Assembly: GCA_963851215.1 (NCBI GenBank)
Contig: CAWKOG010000014.1
Coordinates: forward strand, 186,001 to 250,000
Reading direction: 5' to 3'
DNA: 64,000 nucleotides
Source: DATKFM01 sp963851215
GTDB taxonomy: Bacteria; Pseudomonadota; Alphaproteobacteria; Dongiales; Dongiaceae
The first letter of the stretch is position 1. The number at the start of each line of letters is the position of its first letter. Below the pieces are notes generated by a model. That model made no database searches, was not told the DNA's origin, and was given only the letters and a program-made list of their open reading frames with translations. The position numbers and the translations under genes were made by a program. Shown one piece after another: positions 42,437-50,721 of the stretch.

Positions 42437-44475
42437 TTGGCGTCCTGGCCACCGATGCGGAGATTGCCGTAGTCATCGACCGAGAGCGTCTGGCCCGGCC
42501 GCAGCAGCGTGACCGAGGCGGCTTCCTCGATGACGGCGGGTCCGGATATCCGATGGCCGGCGCGCAGCGCGGCGCGGTCGAACACCGGCGTGTCGTGGGC
42601 GCCGTCTTCGAACACGACGCGGCGCGAACCCACGGCCTTGGCGGCGCCGGCGGCTTTGGCAATTTTCGTGAAATCCGGCTTCGGCGTCACCGACACCGCC
42701 GTCACCATGAAATTCACGATCTCGATCATCTGGCCGGGAATGGCGAAGCCAAAGCGCGCGGCGTGCATGTCGTGGAAGGCCTGCCAGAGCTTCGGCGTGG
42801 TGACGTCGTCGAAGCCGTCGAACGGCACCGGCACTTCCAGTTCGTAGTTCTGTCCGAGATAGCGCATCTCCAGGGAGCGGATGATCTCGTACGGTTCGCC
42901 ATAGCCCTGCTGCCGCAGGTCATCAAGCGCCTCCTCCACCAACGTCTTCATCGTCGCTGTCGCGCGGGTGCGGTCGAAATCATGGGAGGTCTGCTGCAGG
43001 GTGCGATGCCGGTCGACCCGCGCATCGGTCATGGTGAAGCCGAAGGCGGAGAACTGGCCGGGATGATTGGGGATCAGGCCATGCGGGAATACCGGCTTCC
43101 ACCATCAGGTCGGCGGTATGGGGCGGGCCGGCGCCGCCGAAGCCCAGGAGGGTGAAATCCCGCGGATCCTGGCCGCGCTCGATCAGCACCGCCCGCAGAC
43201 GCGCCCACCATGTTGGTGTTGGCGATGCGCACGATGGCCAGCGCGGTCTCCTCCACGTCCTTGCCGATGCGCTGGGCGATCTTGGCCACCGCGCGCTGCG
43301 CCGCCTCGCTGTCGAGCTGCATGGCGCCGCCGAGGAAGTTCCCCGGACTGATGCGGCCCAGCACCACCTGGGCATCGGTGACTGTGGCCTCGATGCCGCC
43401 GCGGCCATAGCAGGCCGGGCCCGGCTGGGCGCCGGCGCTCTGCGGTCCGACGCGCAAGAGGCCGCCCTTGTCGATCCAGGCGATCGAGCCGCCGCCGGCG
43501 CCGATAGTGCGCACATCTACCATCGGCACCTGGATCGGGATGCCCCATTCCAGCTCGAAGGTGGAGGTAAAGCTCTCAGCGCCGTCGATGATGGTGGAGC
43601 AGTCGGTGGAGGTGCCGCCCATGTCCAGGCCGACCAGCCGGTCGATCTTCAGGAGGCGCGCCAGCTGCCTCGCGCCGATGACGCCGCCGGTGGGGCCGGA
43701 CACCGCCATATGGATCGGCGTCTGCGCGGCTGCCTCGAAGGTCATTTCGCCGCCATTGGATTTGATCAATGCCGCGCGATCGGGGATGCCGGCGGCAGCC
43801 AGCCGCTCGCGCATCCGCGTCAGCCGCGAGGCCACCTTCGGCTTCAGATAGGCGTCGGCGATGGTGGTGGAGGCCCGCTCATACTCCTTCCATTTGGGCA
43901 CCACGTCGCAGGAGAGCGACACCGGCATGTCCGGCAGCTCCTCCCGCAGGATCTCGGCGATGCGCCGCTCATGGCGGGGATCGAGGAAGGAGAACAGGCA
44001 GGTGACGGCGACCGCCTCGCATTCGCCCTCTTCTTTCAGTTGCCGCGCCAGCGCCCGCACGCCCTCCTCATCCAGCGCAGTAATGGTGTCGCCATAGCGG
44101 TCGATGCGCTCATCCACCTCGAAGCAATGGCGGTGCTTCACCAGGGGATCGGGCTTGATCCAGGTGATGTCGTAATGGCTGCGCCGGTTGCCGCGCTGGA
44201 TGAACGGCACGTCGCGGAAGCCGCGGGTGGTGACATAGGCGACCGGCGCCCCTTTTCGCTCCAGGATCATGTTGGTGGCGATGGTGGTGCCGATGCGCAG
44301 ATGGGCGATCTCCTGGGGATCGTCGATGCGCTTCAAGCCGTCCAGGATGCCGTCGGTGGGATCCTCCGGGCGTCGACAGGTTCTTCCAGGCGGACATGGC
44401 GCCGCTGGCCTGATCATAGGCGACGAAATCGGTGAAGGTGCCGCCGACATCGATGCCGACGATATAGCGCGTCAC
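42433..44475 (-). CDS. hyuA: Hydantoinase A / oxoprolinase alpha-type subunit, three frame breaks
   Basis: This is the ATP-binding subunit of the hydantoinase/oxoprolinase/acetone-carboxylase family. The start MTRYIVGIDVGGTFTDFVAYD has the first ATPase phosphate motif; the second, RLVGLDMGGTSTDCS, is near residue 280; GFGGAGPPHTADLM follows near residue 465. The C-terminal domain (HRTLQQTSHDFDRT..., ISGPAVIEEAASVTLLRPGQ) ends at 42433. Extra bases near 44370, 43203 and 43088 break the frame; the repaired length is about 680 residues, normal. First gene of the operon hyuA - enolase-like - hyuB - small Cys protein. Confidence 0.9.
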
Positions 44476-44551
44476 GCTGCCCTCCCCGTGCCGCCAGATT
44501 ATTGTCCTGAAACCCTAGCGGGCGCGGGCAGGCGGGGCAATGGCGGGGCTG

Positions 44552-45742
44552 TTACGCCGCCGCACTCCTCGCCATGAATCGCTTGATGTTGCGCAACGCC
44601 TGCCGCAGGCGTTCGCGGTTCTCGACGAGGGCGATGCGCACATAGCCTTCGCCGTATTCGCCGAAGCCGAGACCGGGGGCGACGGCCACCTTGGCCTCGC
44701 TCAGCAGGAGCTTGGAGAACTCGACGCTGCCCAGGTTGGAGAATCGCTCGGGGATCGGCGCCCAGGCGAACATCGAGGCTTGCGGCGCCGGGACCTCCCA
44801 GCCCGCATGCGCCAGGCCGTCGATCAGCACGTCGCGGCGGCCCTTGTAGCGCTTGCGCATCTCGGCGATGCAATCCTGCGGCCCGTTCAGTGCCGCCGTC
44901 GCCGCCACCTGGACCGGCGTGAAGGCGCCGTAGTCCAGATAGGACTTCACCCGCGCCAGCGCCGCGATCAGCCGCTTGCCGCCGACCGCGAAGCCGATGC
45001 GCCATCCCGCCATGTTGTAGGTCTTCGACAGCGAGGAGAATTCGATCGCCACGTCCCTGGCGCCGGGCACCTGCAGGATCGACGGCGGCGGATCGTCGCC
45101 GTAATAGACCTCCGCATAGGCCACGTCTGACAGCAGCAGGATCTCGTGCTTGCGGGCGAAGGCGACGATCTCCCGGTAGAAATCGAGATCGACCACTTCG
45201 GCCGTCGGGTTCGCAGGATAGTTCACGACAAGCGCGATCGGCGGCGGCACGCTGCCGCGCATGGCGCGCTTCAGGCTGGCCATGAAATTGATGTTCGGTC
45301 CCACCTGCACATGGCGGATGGCGGCACCCGCCATGATGAAGCCGAAGGAATGAATCGGATAGCAGGGATTGGGCACCAGCACCGTATCGCCGGGCGCGGT
45401 GATCGCCTGCGCCAGATTGGCGAAGCCTTCCTTGGAGCCGAGGGTGACGATGATCTCGCTCTCGGGATCCAGCTCCACATTGAACCGGCGCGCATAATAG
45501 GCGGCGTAGGCCTTGCGCAGCCCGGGAATGCCGCGGGAGCTGGAATAGCCATGCACCCGCGGGTTTTTCAGCGTCTCCGTCAGCTTGTCGATCACATGCT
45601 TCGGCGGCGCCGCATCGGGATTGCCCATGCCGAGATCGATCACATCCTCGCCCCGCGCCCGCGCCGCCGCCTTCATGGCGTTGACCTCGGCGAACACATA
45701 GGGCGGCAGGCGGCGGATGCGATAGAACTCTTGCGGCGGCAT
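44552..45742 (-). CDS. PLP-dependent aminotransferase, class I (AlaC-like)
   Basis: This fold-type I aminotransferase probably acts on pyruvate/alanine or related 2-oxo acids. The start MPPQEFYRIRRLPPYVF at 45742 is chosen because family members begin this way; the frame is open to 45838. Seen: DLGMGNPDAAPP, VTLGSKEGFANLA, NYPANPTAEV, LLLSDVAYAEVYY, the PLP lysine in FSSLSKTYNMAGWRIGF, and the terminal arginine region GYVRIALVENRERL. It has 396 residues. In many Proteobacteria this AlaC-type gene precedes a homoserine dehydrogenase gene; that gene is not seen here. Confidence 0.9.
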   Translation of the reverse strand: MPPQEFYRIRRLPPYVFAEVNAMKAAARARGEDVIDLGMGNPDAAPPKHVIDKLTETLKNPRVHGYSSSRGIPGLRKAYAAYYARRFNVELDPESEIIVTLGSKEGFANLAQAITAPGDTVLVPNPCYPIHSFGFIMAGAAIRHVQVGPNINFMASLKRAMRGSVPPPIALVVNYPANPTAEVVDLDFYREIVAFARKHEILLLSDVAYAEVYYGDDPPPSILQVPGARDVAIEFSSLSKTYNMAGWRIGFAVGGKRLIAALARVKSYLDYGAFTPVQVAATAALNGPQDCIAEMRKRYKGRRDVLIDGLAHAGWEVPAPQASMFAWAPIPERFSNLGSVEFSKLLLSEAKVAVAPGLGFGEYGEGYVRIALVENRERLRQALRNIKRFMARSAAA

Positions 45743-45879
45743 CGTCAGGCGAACCTCCTGATGTGACTCAAGTTCCGATCGGGCGCGCACCCTAAACGAG
45801 GCGGCGAAAAATCCAAACAGCTTTGAACTATGAAACACCGCCGCGGCGTTTCTATGGCAGAGGCATTATTGAGCCCGGG

Positions 45880-46809
45880 TTAACGGCGGCGCGCCAGGGA
45901 TAGCTGGACCCCCACTTCAGCCAGGGCATGGCTCAGGCGGGGAGCCGCGAAATCGATGAAGGCGCGCAGCTTGGCGGCGATCAGGCGGCCCTCCGGATAG
46001 ACGATCTGGACGGCCACCGGCGGCAGGGCGAACCCGTCGAGGATGAGTTTCAGTCGCCCCTCGGCCAGCATCGGCGCCACCATATAGGTGAAAGCCTGGG
46101 TGATGCCTTCGCCCAGCGCCGCCCCTGCAATCGCCGCCGCGGCGTCGTTCACTTCCAGCCTCGGCGCGATCGAGACCGCCATCGTCCGCTTGCCGTCGCG
46201 GAAGCGCCATTCCCGCGCCGGATTGGCGCCGGGAAAGGCCAGGATATCGTGGCGCCGCAGATCGGCGGGCTTTTCCGGTGCGCCGCGGGCGGCGAGGTAG
46301 GCTGGGCTCGCTACCAAGACCCGCTGCACCTCGCCGACCGTGCGGGCCATGAGCGAGGAGTCCGGGAGGTCGCCGATACGGATGGCCGCATCGATGCCTT
46401 CCTCGGTGAGGCTGACGATACGGTCCAGCACCCTCAGCGACGCGGTGACCTTGGGATGGGCGCGCAGGAACTCCAGCAGCATTGGCGTGCCGTGCATGCG
46501 GCCGAACGTGACGGGCGCAGTCAGTGTCAGGTGGCCGGTGGGGATGGCCGCGTCACCGGCCGCGATCTTTTCCGCCGCGTCCAGATCGGCAAGGATGCGC
46601 CTCGCGCTGTCGAGAAAATGCACGCCGGCTTCGGTGAGGCTTAGGCTGCGGGTGGTCCGGTTTAGAAGCCGGGCTCCCAGCCGTTCCTCCAGCCCGGCCA
46701 CGGCCCGGGTTACGGCCGGGGCTGAGACCCGTAACTTGTTGGCCGCCTTGCTGAAATTACCCAGCTCGGCAACTGCGGAGAAGATCTCGAGAGCTTGCAG
46801 CCGATCCAT
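45880..46809 (-). CDS. LysR-family transcriptional regulator
   Basis: This 309-residue regulator has an N-terminal winged helix-turn-helix (MDRLQALEIFSAVAELGNFS, then KAANKLRVSAPAVTRAVAGLE) and a periplasmic-binding-like effector domain (GHLTLTAPVTFGRMHGTPML...). It is divergent from the DUF1348 gene, with a 94-bp AT-rich gap that carries an inverted repeat of the LysR type, so DUF1348 and the flavin-like protein behind it are the likely targets. Confidence 0.92.
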   Translation of the reverse strand: MDRLQALEIFSAVAELGNFSKAANKLRVSAPAVTRAVAGLEERLGARLLNRTTRSLSLTEAGVHFLDSARRILADLDAAEKIAAGDAAIPTGHLTLTAPVTFGRMHGTPMLLEFLRAHPKVTASLRVLDRIVSLTEEGIDAAIRIGDLPDSSLMARTVGEVQRVLVASPAYLAARGAPEKPADLRRHDILAFPGANPAREWRFRDGKRTMAVSIAPRLEVNDAAAAIAGAALGEGITQAFTYMVAPMLAEGRLKLILDGFALPPVAVQIVYPEGRLIAAKLRAFIDFAAPRLSHALAEVGVQLSLARRR

Positions 46810-46811
46810 TC

Positions 46812-46836
46812 TATTATTCCACTGAGCGCAATAATA
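46812..46836. promoter_or_regulatory. LysR-type operator (inverted repeat, T-N11-A)
   Basis: TATTATT (46812-46818), 11 bases, AATAATA (46830-46836) is a perfect 7-bp inverted repeat with the T-N11-A geometry of LysR boxes. It begins 3 bp from the LysR start codon and lies 67 bp before the divergent DUF1348 ATG. Confidence 0.65.
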
Positions 46837-46903
46837 ACTTCCATAATCAACCTATTCTGTCACCCATTAAACTGCGCCATCTTCAATCTCGAAAGGATGT
46901 CCG

Positions 46904-47371
46904 ATGACCGCCCGCCCGCCCCTGCCGCCTTTCACCGCCGAGACCGCCGCGCAGAAGGCGCGCCTGGCGGAGGATGCCTGGAACAGCCGGGATCCCCAGC
47001 GCGTGGCGCTCGCCTATACGCCCGACAGCCGCTGGCGGAATCGCGCCGAGTTCATCGAAGGGCGCGCGGAGATCGAGGACTTCCTGACGCGCAAGTGGGC
47101 GCGGGAACTGGAGTACCGCCTGATCAAGGAAGTCTGGACCTTCGCCGGCAACCGTATCGCCGTGCGCTTCGCCTATGAGTGGCATGACGACAGCGGCAGC
47201 TGGTTCCGCTCCTACGGCAACGAGAACTGGGAGTTCGATGAGCAAGGGCTGATGCGCCGCCGCATCGCCAGCATCAACGACCTGCCGATCAAGGAGACCG
47301 AGCGCAAATACCGCTGGCCGCTGGGCCGGCGTCCCGACGATCACCCCGGCCTGTCCGACCTCGGTCTGTAG
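46904..47371 (+). CDS. DUF1348 (SnoaL/NTF2-like) protein
   Basis: This 155-residue protein (MTARPPLPPFTAETAAQKAR) belongs to the nuclear-transport-factor-2-like fold. Hallmarks of DUF1348 are AYTPDSRWRNRAEFIEGR, FLTRKWARELEYRLIKE, RFAYEWHDDSGSWFRSYGN and the ending KETERKYRWPLGRRPDDHPG. The family is of unknown function. It lies 28 bp before the flavin-fold gene and is divergent from the LysR regulator. Confidence 0.85.
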   Translation: MTARPPLPPFTAETAAQKARLAEDAWNSRDPQRVALAYTPDSRWRNRAEFIEGRAEIEDFLTRKWARELEYRLIKEVWTFAGNRIAVRFAYEWHDDSGSWFRSYGNENWEFDEQGLMRRRIASINDLPIKETERKYRWPLGRRPDDHPGLSDLGL

Positions 47372-47399
47372 GAGCGGCGGGCCACTGACGGAGACCATC

Positions 47400-48017
47400 A
47401 TGGGACATCAGTTTTCGAAGATCGCCTTCACCCCGACGATACGGGCGCTGCAGGAAGCGGATGGCAGCCGCGCCAGCTATGCTAAAAGCGAACTGGGCGA
47501 ACCGCACCATGATCGTCTCGGCGAACGGGAAGCGGCCTTCATCGCCATGCGCGACAGCTTCTACCTGGCGACGGTAATGGAGACGGATTGGCCCTATATC
47601 CAGCATCGCGGCGGGCCTGCCGGATTCCTGCGCGTTATCGACGAGAAGACCATTGCTTTCGCCGATTTTCGCGGTAACCGGCAATTCGTCAGCGTCGGCA
47701 ATCTGGCCAAGAACGATCGCGTGGCGCTGATCCTGATGGATTATGCGCATCAGGCGCGGCTGAAGATCCTGGGGCATGCGCAGGTGATTGAACTGAAAGA
47801 CGATCCCGCACTGGCTGCGAAGCTTGCGCTGCCGGGCTATCGTGGCAAGCCAGAGCGCGCCTTCTTGATCACTGTCGACGCCTTCGACTGGAATTGCCCG
47901 CAGCACATCACCCAGCGCTTCGCCCTGGCCGATGTCGAGGACGCTGTCGGCGCGATGAAGGCCCGCATCGCCGAGCTGGAAGCGGAGCTGGAAACAGCAA
48001 GGGCCGAACGCGTTTGA
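47400..48017 (+). CDS. Pyridoxamine 5'-phosphate oxidase-family (FMN-binding) protein
   Basis: This 205-residue protein has a split-barrel flavin-binding fold. Seen: ERE-AAFIAMRDSFYLATV, SDWPYIQHRGGPAGF-type segment (ETDWPYIQHRGGPAGFLRVI), FRGNRQFVSVGNLAKNDRVAL and a C-terminal coiled-coil-like tail (MKARIAELEAELETARAERV). Related proteins bind FMN or F420 and reduce small molecules. It is probably co-transcribed with DUF1348 under the LysR regulator. Confidence 0.82.
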   Translation: MGHQFSKIAFTPTIRALQEADGSRASYAKSELGEPHHDRLGEREAAFIAMRDSFYLATVMETDWPYIQHRGGPAGFLRVIDEKTIAFADFRGNRQFVSVGNLAKNDRVALILMDYAHQARLKILGHAQVIELKDDPALAAKLALPGYRGKPERAFLITVDAFDWNCPQHITQRFALADVEDAVGAMKARIAELEAELETARAERV

Positions 48018-48024
48018 CGTATGC

Positions 48025-48534
48025 CTAAGTTGCCGGCGGCGGGGGCGGGGCGCCGATGGTAACGACGCGCTTGCCGGGGAAGGTGACGCGGGCCTGCCAC
48101 TTCGTCCAATCGACGCGATAGGCCGCCATGTCCGGCAGCCTCACTTCGCCGATAGAGCGGGTTCTGGTCTCGCTGCTGTAGTTCGCGTCTCCCAGCGGAA
48201 AACCGAAGCCGATCCCGGTGCCGACACCGACGCCGCCGCCATGCCAACCGGTGTTGCCGACTCCGACCCCGACGCCCATGGTCGGCTGGCTGCTATAGCT
48301 GCCGGTGACCTTCTCGCGGTCGATGCGCGTCGCTGTGAAGACGGTACCGTCCGGTGCCACCAGCTCGATCTGCTCGGCCGCCTCGGGATCCAGCACATCG
48401 ACGGTCACGGTATCGATGGTGCCGGGCTGGAACGATGCCACCACGGGCTGCGTGCTGACCTTGTGCGAGCTGGAGCAGGCGGCCAGGAGCAGCGCCAGGG
48501 AAAGAGCAAAAAGGCGATAGCGATGGAATGTCAT
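48025..48534 (-). CDS. Glycine-rich putative lipoprotein
   Basis: The start MTFHRYRLFALSLALLLAAC at 48534 (an ATG four codons upstream is also open) gives a type II signal with the lipobox LLAAC. The mature protein of about 150 residues has a beta-rich N-terminal part (TIDTVTVDVLDPEAAEQIEL), a glycine/valine stretch (MGVGVGVGNTGWHGGG, then VGVGTGIGFGFP) and a proline-rich end (APPPPPAT). The family is not recognised. It ends only 8 bp from the convergent flavin-fold gene. Confidence 0.65.
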   Translation of the reverse strand: MTFHRYRLFALSLALLLAACSSSHKVSTQPVVASFQPGTIDTVTVDVLDPEAAEQIELVAPDGTVFTATRIDREKVTGSYSSQPTMGVGVGVGNTGWHGGGVGVGTGIGFGFPLGDANYSSETRTRSIGEVRLPDMAAYRVDWTKWQARVTFPGKRVVTIGAPPPPPAT

Positions 48535-48636
48535 CAGGGGCCTCATTTCGTGCCAGGTCCGCGATGCCGATCGATCCCCATTGTGCCACAGATTGAACGC
48601 CGGGCGGTGCGCAATATTCCGTGATTCCCGGCTGTA

Positions 48637-49557
48637 TTAACCGTCCGGCAGCGCCGCATAGGCCTTGGCGATCTCCGCCGCAACCCGGGCATTGTCGCGG
48701 ATCAGCGCCATGTTGGCTTTCAGGCTGCCGCCGCCGGTGATCGCCGCCACCTTGGTCAGCAGATAGGGCGTGGCCTCCTTGCCGCCGACGCCCTGCGTTT
48801 CCATGTCCGTCAGCGCCTGGGCAATCGCCTTGTCGATGACCGCGCGGGGGATCTCGGCGGCAGCGGGAATCGGATTGGCAATCAGCAGGCCGCCGCCGAA
48901 ACCGGGAGACCATTGGGCCCGCATCATCTGCGCAATCTGGTCGGGTCTATCCACGCGCAGCGGCGCCCGGTAGCCGCTGTCCCGGCTATAGAAGGCCGGA
49001 AAGATGTCCGCGCCATAGACCACGACCGGCACACCCAGCGTTTCCAACCGCTCCAGCGTGGCGCCGATATCCAGAATCGATTTCGCGCCGGCGGCGACCA
49101 CGGCGACGGGACTTTGCGCCATCTCCGTCAGGTCGGCCGAGATGTCGAAGCTCTGCGAAGCACCGCGATGCACGCCGCCAATGCCGCCAGTGGCGAAGAC
49201 GCGGATGCCGGCGAGGGCAGCGATACGCATGGTCGCCGCGACTGTCGTGGCGCCATCGCCGCCTGATGCCGCGAGATAGGGCAGGTCGCGCGCCGTCGCC
49301 TTCATCACATCGTTGGCCTTGGCGATGTGCTCGATTTCCTGTGCGTTCAAGCCCGCCTTCAGCCGGCCGCCGATGACGGCGATGGTCGCGGGAACGGCAC
49401 CGCCATCGCGCACAATGGCTTCGACGTCCAACGCCGTATCCAAATTCTGCGGATAGGCCATGCCATGGGCGATGACCGTCGATTCCAGCGCGACAACGGG
49501 CTTGTTCGCCGCCAGTGCGGCGCGCACATCGGGTGAAATGTCGAGATAGGGATTCAT
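48637..49557 (-). CDS. psuG: Pseudouridine-5'-phosphate glycosidase
   Basis: PsuG splits pseudouridine 5'-phosphate into uracil and ribose 5-phosphate. Family blocks: VVALESTVIAHGMAYPQNL near the start, KATARDLPYLAASGGDGATTVAAT (with the catalytic lysine region), FATGGIGGVHRGASQSFDISADL, KSILDIGATLERLETLGVPV and LLIANPIPAAAEIP. It has 306 residues, normal, intact. Its ATG overlaps the stop of the upstream kinase gene by 4 bp, so the pair is coupled. Confidence 0.95.
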   Translation of the reverse strand: MNPYLDISPDVRAALAANKPVVALESTVIAHGMAYPQNLDTALDVEAIVRDGGAVPATIAVIGGRLKAGLNAQEIEHIAKANDVMKATARDLPYLAASGGDGATTVAATMRIAALAGIRVFATGGIGGVHRGASQSFDISADLTEMAQSPVAVVAAGAKSILDIGATLERLETLGVPVVVYGADIFPAFYSRDSGYRAPLRVDRPDQIAQMMRAQWSPGFGGGLLIANPIPAAAEIPRAVIDKAIAQALTDMETQGVGGKEATPYLLTKVAAITGGGSLKANMALIRDNARVAAEIAKAYAALPDG

Positions 49558-50531
49558 CGGCGGCGTGCGGCCTTCTTCGATAGGCTTTTCAGGATCGCCC
49601 GGGCCGTGATCTTCGGGCTGACGGAGTACTCGCTGGCGACGGTGAGCGCCGCTGTGGCCTGCCCGAAATCCGCGGCGCCGGTCAGGTCGAAGCCGCGCAG
49701 GAGGCCGAACAAGGTTCCGGCGACCGCGCCATCACCCGCGCCGGTGACGTCGCGGATCGTCGCCCGGCGGCTTGGCGCCACGGCGCCACGCTTTTCATTC
49801 GCTGCCGACAGATACATGCCCTTGCTGCCCAGATTGATGGCCACATGCCGCACGCCGCGATCATGCAGCCACCTCGCGCTGCTGGCCAGACCTTGCCGGC
49901 TGTTCGCATTCTTTCCGGCGATCGCCGCAATTTCCGCGCGATTGCTGAACAGCGCGAAGACCGGCCTGCGCATCTGCAGGAGCCGGCGCAGACGTTTCAC
50001 CTTCGGCACGGAGACGGTCTCAATCGCCAGCGGCACGCCAGCCTTGGCGGCAAAGCCCGTGAGCCAATCCAGGCTGTCCAGCGGCAGGTTGCAATCGGCA
50101 ACGATCAGCCGCGCCCGGCGCAACCTGGCCAGATGACGCTTGAGCACCGCCGGAGTCAGCCGCTGCGTCGCCTGCATCGCCGCCACGGCGATCATCAGCT
50201 CGCCGTCGCGGGTCAAGGTTGCGGCATAGCTGCCGGTGGGAAAGCGCCCGCGCAGGATCATTGTCATATCGACGCCGGCGGCCTTGGTCCCGATGATCAG
50301 CGTGTCCCCCATGCCGTCCCGGCCGATGGCGGCAATGAGAGCGGTTGGCAGGCCGAGCCGCGCCAGGGTCTCCGCCACATTGCGGCCGACGCCGCCGGGC
50401 ATGAAGGTAATGGCGCCGGGGTTCGAGGTGGCCATGATGCGGGCGCCGTCGATCCGGCATTTCAGATCCATATTGGCGCCGCCGATGACGATAACCGGAG
50501 CGGACGGCTTGATTGCGGGGGATTTCGGCAC
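49554..50531 (-). CDS. psuK: PfkB-family kinase, probable pseudouridine kinase PsuK
   Basis: This kinase should phosphorylate pseudouridine for PsuG. Seen: VIVIGGANMDLKCRIDG at the start, the glycine motif ITFMPGGVGRNVAETLARLG (about residue 42), and the catalytic motif IRDVTGAGDGAVAGTLFGLL (about residue 265). It has 325 residues. The specific role rests on its ATGA-overlapping position directly upstream of psuG. It is divergent from glnD. Confidence 0.88.
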   Translation of the reverse strand: MPKSPAIKPSAPVIVIGGANMDLKCRIDGARIMATSNPGAITFMPGGVGRNVAETLARLGLPTALIAAIGRDGMGDTLIIGTKAAGVDMTMILRGRFPTGSYAATLTRDGELMIAVAAMQATQRLTPAVLKRHLARLRRARLIVADCNLPLDSLDWLTGFAAKAGVPLAIETVSVPKVKRLRRLLQMRRPVFALFSNRAEIAAIAGKNANSRQGLASSARWLHDRGVRHVAINLGSKGMYLSAANEKRGAVAPSRRATIRDVTGAGDGAVAGTLFGLLRGFDLTGAADFGQATAALTVASEYSVSPKITARAILKSLSKKAARRR

Positions 50532-50721
50532 GATCTCTGGGTCCGGTGTTGGGCCGGGGCTGATAATGGCGGCGATGCTATCGGCCGGAGCGCCCTTTGT
50601 CCCCTGCCATCGCGCTGGCTATGGCCTAAAACCGCTGGGTCCGGGCGGCCTTTCCGGCGATAATTCGGCCCGCGAGCAAATACACTGATATCGAGGACTG
50701 CGGATTTGAGCGGGCGGCTTC

